Under the pieces are notes generated by a model. That model saw only the letters and a list, made by a program, of their open reading frames with translations, searched no databases and was not told the origin of the DNA. The position numbers and the translations under genes are program-made. This document shows positions 58,045-64,000 of a DNA stretch of 64,000 nucleotides, piece by piece. Position 1 is the stretch's first letter. The number at the start of each line of letters is the position of its first letter. Source of the stretch: Bufo bufo (lineage: Eukaryota; Chordata; Amphibia; Anura; Bufonidae); assembly GCF_905171765.1 (NCBI RefSeq), contig NC_053391.1, positions 155,491,565-155,555,564 of the forward strand, given 5' to 3'.

Positions 58045-58149
58045 ATTGCCCCTGACTTCTCTACTCCACCAGAGGAAAGCGGCTGAACATAAAGGCACTC
58101 TAAATGTGAATTTTATGGTGTATTGAATACACTGTATTCCCATGCACCC

Positions 58150-59125
58150 CTTCCACCACTAAAAAGGATATATGTAGTGTACGGGGACTGTAATTCCCGT
58201 CACTACAAAAGTGTCACTTGGTGTGCTGTCGTTCCTCCTTAATTATGGGGAAGTTGGTATATGTCATCTTTATAAATTGTCATGTAATGTAATGCTATGT
58301 ATTTCCCTGTTACTGTGAAACTTGCATGTACAGGCCTGCTAGGGGTGTCATTCCAGCTCTTAGTCACTAGAGGGAGCTAGGGAGCCCTAGTTTATATAAG
58401 GCCCAGACAGGGAAAGGAAGGGAAGTTGAGTCTAAAGTTGAGTCTAAAGTTGAGTCTAGAGTTGTGGTTGGAGACTAGACCATGTCAGAGACAAGTCCAG
58501 GCCTGAAGCCTGCGGTCCAGGAGAGGGTTTTGCAGTCCCTGTAACCGGGTTCCAGATTCAAGGAGAAGGTTCCCCTCCTGAATTCCCATATGCCGAAACA
58601 GGAATACCTCAGTTAAAGAGCCTGAGGAAGCTGAGAGGGAGACAGAGGCAAAGCGCAGAAAAGCAAGAGGTACTCAAGATAACAGAGGAGGTACTTTATA
58701 AAGAGAGAACCAAGGATATACGCCAGAGTTAAGGTATTGGGCCTTGGAGAAGATTTTCTATGTCCCAGGATCAGTCAGGAATAGAGTGCAAGCTCCTGTA
58801 CTGCAAGTCCTGTGTTTCACACTCTGAAGTCACCTTGCTTAATCTGTATTGCCTGCATCGACCGTATTGAAAAATCAACTGTATGCAAAGGAACTGTGCT
58901 TCCGTTAATGTCTCTATATGGAAACTACTAAAGTTGGAGTTTTGTTTTAACATCACGGTGTTCCTCAGTTATTCCTGCTATCAGCAAACGGCGTGCCACC
59001 GTTTAATTGGCACTGGCGTCACGAACATTTTCCTACCATCACCTGCCTATGCAGAGAGTCAGCCGTCTCAGGTTAGTGTTTATTGCACTACTACACCCAG
59101 GAACACATTTCTACACACAACTTGA
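58150..59125. repeat. LTR-like segment within hAT-5
   Basis: Unlike the flanking hAT sequence: a TATA-like 'tagtttatataaggccc' at 58390, three copies of 'gttgagtctaaa' at 58426-58465, and an end 'ggcgtcacgaacattttcct' similar in wording to the 3' part of R1. Probably an LTR-type insertion. Ends not fixed. Confidence 0.4.
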
Positions 59126-59194
59126 GTACGCTGCACCTCTGGTTCAATCTCCCTTTTCTCGTCCTTATCCTCCTTCTCCATCATATCAACATGC

Positions 59195-59935
59195 TAATTA
59201 GGCGGCCCTCACTCCTAATGTTTTAGAGGGTCAGCTCAGCAGCGGGCCCTCAACCATGATGTTTTAGAAGGTCAGTTCAGCAGCAGACCATCACCCCTAA
59301 ATTTTTAGATGGTCAGCTCGGCAGCAGGCCCTCACCCACAAAATGCTTTAGATGGTCAGTTCAGCAGCAGGCCCTCACCCACAATTTTTTTTAGATGGTC
59401 AGCTTGGCAGCAGGCCCTCGCCACTAATGTTTTAGATGGTCAGATCAGCAGCAGGCCCTCGCCACTAATGTTTTAGATGGTCAGATCAGCAGCAGGCATT
59501 CACCCCTAATGTTTTAGAGGGTCACCCCAGCAGCAGGCCCTCGACCCTGATGTTTTAGATTGTCAGATCAGCAGCAGGCCCTCATCCCTAATGTTTTAGA
59601 AGGTCTGCTCAGCAGCAGACCCTCACCCCTAATGTTTTAGATGGTCACATCAGCAGCAGGCCCTCGCCCCTAATGTTTTAGATGGTCAGATCAGAAGCAG
59701 GCCCTCGCCCCTAATGTTTTAGATGGTCACATCAGCAGCAGGCCCTCGCCCCTAATGTTTTAGATGGTCAGATCAGAAGCAGGCCCTCGCCCCTAATGTT
59801 TTAGATTGTCAGATCAGCAGCAGGCATTTGCCCCTAATGTTTTAGAGGGTCACCACATCAGCAGGCCCTCGACCCTGATGTTTTAGATTGTCAGATCAGC
59901 AGCAGGCCCTCGTCCCTAATGTTTTAAATCATAAT
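59195..59935. repeat. Minisatellite in hAT-5, unit 41 bp, about 18 copies
   Basis: The unit is 'taatgttttagatggtcaga' followed by 'tcagcagcaggccctcgcccc'. Successive starts 59630, 59671 and 59712 give a 41-bp period. Not CRISPR: repeats are contiguous without spacers. Confidence 0.92.
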
Positions 59936-60497
59936 TTTTTAAGGGTGTGTATGATGGCCTCCTTTATGTGTAATATAGGGTGTATTGGTGTGGCGGTTCC
60001 TTGTAATTTTTGGCAGCCCTTTCACTTAGTGCATAGGCTTTACGAGTGTAGGAGACCAACTACCTGAACAATTGTATCACAATGTGAATGAGGCCCTCCT
60101 TTATGTGATATACAGGTTGTATCGGAGTGCCTTTTCCTTGTAATTTTTGGCAGCACTTGCACTTTATATGCAAGTAAATATACAGGAAAAAATGTTTCCT
60201 AACAATTTTTCCTCTAAAATCGATTTTATCTTCGGTTTTGAGCGTATTATTGTCATTCTGCAAAAGTGGCGTACTACTCGGACAACATCATTCCCAGCAG
60301 CAACCTGAGAGTCAAAGATGCATCCAGACATCCTCCCCATGCTGTTCCCGAACCATTTCAGTGGTGTTTCCATCAATTTCTGACCTTTTTCTATGAACCA
60401 GACACCCCGCCCTCTTCAGAGCAGGGGGTGCATGGTTTAATGCTCGGGTTTTCCCATTCACTCCCATTGTGCTCGGTAGAGTACCATAGCTCAACCA

Positions 60498-61012
60498 GAG
60501 TTTAAATGTTGGTGAAACTCCTCTAATTCAAGGGTGTTACCCTCCCAAATCATGAAAATGTCATAGATCTAGCGCCACCAGCCCAGGACTCTCTCATAAA
60601 TGTTGGAGCGATACACCAGTCGATCCTCAACCTCCGCCATGAAGATGTTAGCATAGGTCGGGGCCACATTGGACTCCATGGCCACCCCACGCTTCTGCTG
60701 GTAGAAGGTGTCACCAAAGAGGAAATAATTCCTCCTCAGGACCACCTCCAGGAGGTTGAGGATCAACCGGCACGCCCCAGGAGAGAGACCCGTGCTGGCC
60801 AGGGCCATATCGACGACATTAAGCCCATATGTATGGTCAATAGATGTATATAATGATACAACATCAAAGCTGACTAGCAAAAACTCCTTAGGTAATCTGA
60901 TTTCATTCAATTTAGTCAGAAAGTGACCCGTGTCCCTAATGTAGGATGGGGCCGAGGTCGCATGGACACACAAGTGCAGTAAGCCGGATTGTGACTAATG
61001 CACACTGGCGCA
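60498..61012 (-). pseudogene. Penelope-like reverse transcriptase fragment (PLE-2, part 2)
   Basis: Minus strand: [40 protein letters not shown] (motif A), MESNVAPTYANIFM (motif B) and ERVLGWWR followed by TAG where YIDD should begin; IYDIFMIWEGN continues. It ends at EEFHQHLN exactly at the hAT-5 junction. The rest of the thumb and the endonuclease are missing here. Confidence 0.85.
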
Positions 61013-62540
61013 AAATTATTGGTTTTTAGTAGTGTTGATCACGAATATTCGAATTTCGAATTTTTGTCGCGAATATAGGTACTTCAAAAATTCACGAATA
61101 TTTCGAATATAGTTATATATATTTGTAATTTCGAATATTCAAATTATTATTATTTTTTTTTTATTTTATAAAAAAAAAATATATATAAAATTTTTTTTAT
61201 CAGTACACATGATCCCTCACTGCTTCTAGCTTGTGGGCCAATAAGAAGGCTGCAATATACTTGACTTTAGGAGTAGTAGTGTTTGCGAATTTTGCTCTAT
61301 ATTCGATTTTTTTGAATATTTGCTATATTGCTATATATTCTTGTTTTAGAATATTACGAATATTCGAAAAAACTAAGTTATAGCAATATAGAGAATATTT
61401 GAAAAAAATCGAATATAGAGCAATTCAGCTAATATAGTGCTATAATCTTCGTCCAAAAATTTGCATATTACACAATTCCAAAAATTTGCATATTACACAA
61501 TCATTACCTTTCGAGAAAAAAAAATCGTGAATTTTAAAATATTCGACGAATATTCTACAAAATATTCACGAAATATCGCGAATTCGAATATGACCCCTGC
61601 CGTCATCACTAGTTTTTAGTTCGTGACTCCAATTGCAATGTGCGCAGGTTATAGTCTCAGGGCCCTTTAAGATGTTATAACTCACGTTCCAGGTGAGGAA
61701 TGCCAGAGGGGGGATAATGTCTCTGTGTAATGTCAACGGTGTCTCCTACCTGGGTACGGCTGGACTCCTGGATCCTGGCTCACTTGCAATAAATTGAGTG
61801 TGGTTAATAGGAGTAATTGAGGAATGAATGAGATCCAAACAGGTAATATGATCTAACTTGTCTTTACTTAATGGGTGCAGCATAAATCCATACAGGTACA
61901 GCAATAGTCCTTAGGTCCCAGCAGGTATTGGCAATGTATGGCAGGGGTTAATGCCTCTTCTGCTCCTATACTATATGCCCGGAGAATCTGGCAGGTATTT
62001 ATCTTCTGCTCTGTCTGTGGTCTGCTTGATATGGGCCAGACTAGCTGAAGAAGGTATTTGGCTTCTCCTGGTCTCTGGATATGTACTCACAGCTTGGCTC
62101 ACAAAGAATGTTTCTTCCTGGAGGCTGGAGATGGCTGCTTTTCTTGTCAACCAGCTGAGACTGATGGCTCAGGCTGGGAAGAGTGATCTTGGCCTCAGCC
62201 GAGGTTCGATCCTGTCTTGGGATCCCTGTTTCTGGGAGCTCCTACTAACACAGCCTTCCCCTAGCCGGGGTGGCTGGTACACTGACTAGAACTTTCTTTC
62301 CTCCCCATGAGGCAGGATGTGGGAACATTCCACACCTCCTCAAAGAGGGGGGGGAGCTAGATTGGAATGAACTATTCCAGTCTAGCAATAATAAACTGGC
62401 TATGGTCCTGCTGCATACTGCTGCCACCTGCTGGTGTACATTAAGAATTACAGCAAATATATAAAACAGGCATAGAAATACATATCATGGCAATGCACAG
62501 TTAGATTACACTAGATGGAAATACACATATACACCTGACA
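61013..62540 (-). repeat. LTR-like repeat family R1, copy 2, inserted in PLE-2
   Basis: On the minus strand from 'tgtcaggtgtatatgtg' (62537), with the R1 blocks listed for 205-991 in the same order, ending near 'gtcacgaactaaaaac' (61620). It continues beyond a nested hAT MITE to about 61013. It separates two parts of one Penelope element, so it inserted into it. The 112-codon plus-strand frame at 61951 is non-coding R1 sequence. Confidence 0.6.
61030..61611. mobile_element. hAT MITE, AT-rich, 8-bp duplication
   Basis: 582 bp, perfect octamer gtttttag at 61022-61029 and 61612-61619. Ends 'tagtgttgatcacgaatatt' and reversed 'tagtgatgacggcaggggtc'. The interior is dominated by 'gaatattcgaa' palindromes. 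It lies inside R1 copy 2. Confidence 0.92.
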
Positions 62541-63400
62541 TTATTGTAGCAGGGATAAGAGTTTAGTGACATACTCTGGGATGTTACACAAGATATTATC
62601 CAGAAAGATGGAGACAGTGTTAAAAATAGAACTCCTGCCCGACACAATAGGTCGGCCAGGGGGATCCACTAGCCTTTTATGAATCTTCGGCAGCACGTAT
62701 ATCACGGGAGTGATGGGATGGCTGACTCGTAAGTAATTACTCAAGTCATCATTGATGATACCCTCATCCACAGCCTTATCCAACATCACTCCCAAGATAC
62801 CCGCTAGATCCCATTTGGGATCCTTCATGAGGACCTCATACACTTCGTCATCCAACTCTCTGGCAATCTCTCCCAAATACAGGTCCCCGTGTCCATCACG
62901 ACCACGGCACCACCCTTGTCTGCCGGTTTCACAGTAAACCTTCTATTACTTTCTAGATCCTGTATGGCCTGTCTTTCAATCACAAATAGATTATGGCTTG
63001 ATACTCTAGCCCCTTCAGTATGCAAGACATCAATATGTTTTTTTATAATCTCAATATATGCCTCCACAACATGATTGCTCTGTGGTGGAGCAAATTGACT
63101 CTTATTTTTTAGCCCCAATTTGTGACATGATAATACAGTTCCAGAGTCAACAGCAATCTCATTCTTGTTAATATTCTCTTTCCCAGAGAAAAATGCTTTC
63201 AACCTTAGGCGTCTATAGAACCTTTGACGGTCCAGTTCTAATTCAAACCAGTCCCAAGGGGTATTTGGGCAGAAAGTTAATCCACGGCTTAATACTTGGA
63301 TCTGTGCTTCACTTAGCTGTATGGAGGAAATATTGACAAAGAGGTCTACTGTTTCCGACCCCGTCTCGTGGCACGGCTCTGTTGATGTTTCGGAGGGCCT
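62541..63400 (-). pseudogene. Penelope-like element, N-terminal part (PLE-2, part 1)
   Basis: From about 63400 downward: SSIQLSEAQIQVLSRGLTFC, WDWFELELDRQRFYRRLRLK, FTVKPADKGGAVVVMDTG (the conserved KPADKGGA block), then in another frame ITPVIYVLPKIHKRLVDPPG (RT lead-in) and GRPIVSGRSSIFNTVSIFLD. A frame change lies near 62850. It continues after the R1 insertion at 60498-61012. Confidence 0.83.
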
Positions 63401-63519
63401 GATTGTATCGGTGGTAGATTTTTTGTGGGGTCGGTGGTGTTTCCTACCGCCCCTTCGGTGTCCACCTCCCCTCCTCCTCTGTTGGCTCCTAAAAAATTCT
63501 ATGTGCCTGACTCATCAGA

Positions 63520-64000
63520 GTCTACATTAGGGACACGGGTCACTTTCTGACTAAATTTTATGAAATCAGATTACCTAAGGAGTTTTTGCTAGTCAGCTTT
63601 GATGTTGTATCATTATATACATCTATTGACCATACATCTATTGACCATACATTTGAGCTCTGGTGTCCGGGGACTTCAGTTCACTGTGACTGTTTCAGAC
63701 AGTGAGCTACAGTTTTTGGACGTCAGGGTTTAGCTGCAGGATGGGGTACTTAAAACCAATCTCTTTCAGAAATCCACTGATAAAAACACACTGTTGATGT
63801 ATGACAGTAATCATCCACACAAGATGGTTGACTCGTTGCCATGGAGCCAATTATTACTGGTACGCCGGATTGTGTCAGAAGATGATATTTTTGAAAAACG
63901 TGTTGATGAGATGTGTAGGAAGTTTACAAACAGGGGATATCCCAAGAGGTTGATTAGATGCACTAGGAAGAGAATTACAGACATTGAACGCAAGGGCACT
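63520..64000 (+). pseudogene. Inverted Penelope-like fragment (PLE-3)
   Basis: Plus strand, opposite to PLE-2: sequence equivalent to IRDTGHFLTK...[13 protein letters not shown] (63533-63640, frameshifted), a jump that omits motifs B and C, then SELQFLDVRV, DKNTLLMYDSNHPHKMVDSL, PWSQLLLVRRIVSEDD and MCRKFTNRGYPKRLIR, running to the window end. 'catctattgaccata' is tandemly duplicated at the deletion point (63628-63650). The thumb sequence here is what PLE-2 lacks. Confidence 0.8.

Larger units (their letters stand above)
53977..60497 (+). mobile_element. hAT-5: long relative of hAT-1, right end lost
   Basis: The left end 'tagtgttgggcgagcatgct' is identical to hAT-1 over the TIR. Homology to hAT-1 continues through the 90-bp repeats and the acidic N-terminal frame, and returns at 60185-60497 ('tttcctaacaatttttcctc', 'catactactcggacaac'-type sequence). 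The final 'acacta' is missing: at 60497 the sequence runs from 'ctcaacca' straight into a truncated Penelope element. Transposase on the plus strand, broken. Confidence 0.87.

Noticed and set aside
61951..62289. 112-codon plus-strand frame with hydrophobic start
   Set aside because: Lies wholly in R1 repeat sequence on the strand opposite to the repeat's orientation; R1 copy 1 does not preserve it.

Overview
The window looks like a stretch of a large, repeat-rich anuran (frog or toad) nuclear genome. There are no bacterial-style operons. One host gene is split into small exons with GT/AG junctions, and its introns are filled with vertebrate DNA transposons (Tc1/mariner, hAT, piggyBac-like MITEs), Penelope-like retroelements, a 5'-truncated LINE and LTR-like repeats. 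Two fragments derived from 18S rRNA also carry the amphibian-type variant of the sequence.

Host gene. Nine phase-compatible exons on the minus strand (42830 down to 6032) encode a type I cytokine receptor alpha chain. In order they give a split N-terminal FN3 domain (D1), a split cytokine-receptor module with four ordered cysteines, a third FN3 domain ending in a WSXWS-type box (WGEWS), one transmembrane helix, a Box 1 (PIPHPS) exon, and a short terminal exon with stop codon and AATAAA. The closest resemblance I can recall is to the IL-3/GM-CSF/IL-5 receptor alpha group, with IL3RA first. The signal-peptide exon was not found and should lie above 42830, possibly outside the window.

Layout. 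1-6 kb: LTR-like repeat, mariner derivative, foldback MITEs. 6-8.5 kb: last receptor exon, then LTR insertions including a solo LTR with a clean 5-bp duplication. 8.8-18 kb: five Tc1/mariner elements and one Penelope-like element lying almost end to end, seeded in TA microsatellites. 19.4-21.7 kb: Box 1 and transmembrane exons around a 753-bp near-perfect palindrome flanked by TTAA. 24.3-29.8 kb: two hAT elements with 8-bp duplications around the WSXWS exon. 30-31.7 kb: three receptor exons and nested MITEs. 33.3-38 kb: a decayed hAT with internal minisatellites. 38.5-42.8 kb: truncated L1-like insertion, foldback MITEs and the two D1 exons. 43-46.4 kb: assorted anuran repeats. 46.5-53.1 kb: a 6.6-kb hAT that contains two fragments of 18S rRNA sequence. 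54-60.5 kb: the long relative of the 24.3-kb hAT. 60.5-64 kb: a Penelope-like element broken up by insertions and an inversion.

No transposase or reverse transcriptase here is intact by eye. The nearest to intact are the Tc1 at 9.8 kb (one apparent frameshift near the N-terminus) and the Tc1 at 11.4 kb (one in-frame stop). The strongest unusual signals are the rRNA-derived sequence inside a hAT, the complementary deletions of the two related hAT copies, the long palindrome, and the receptor gene itself.
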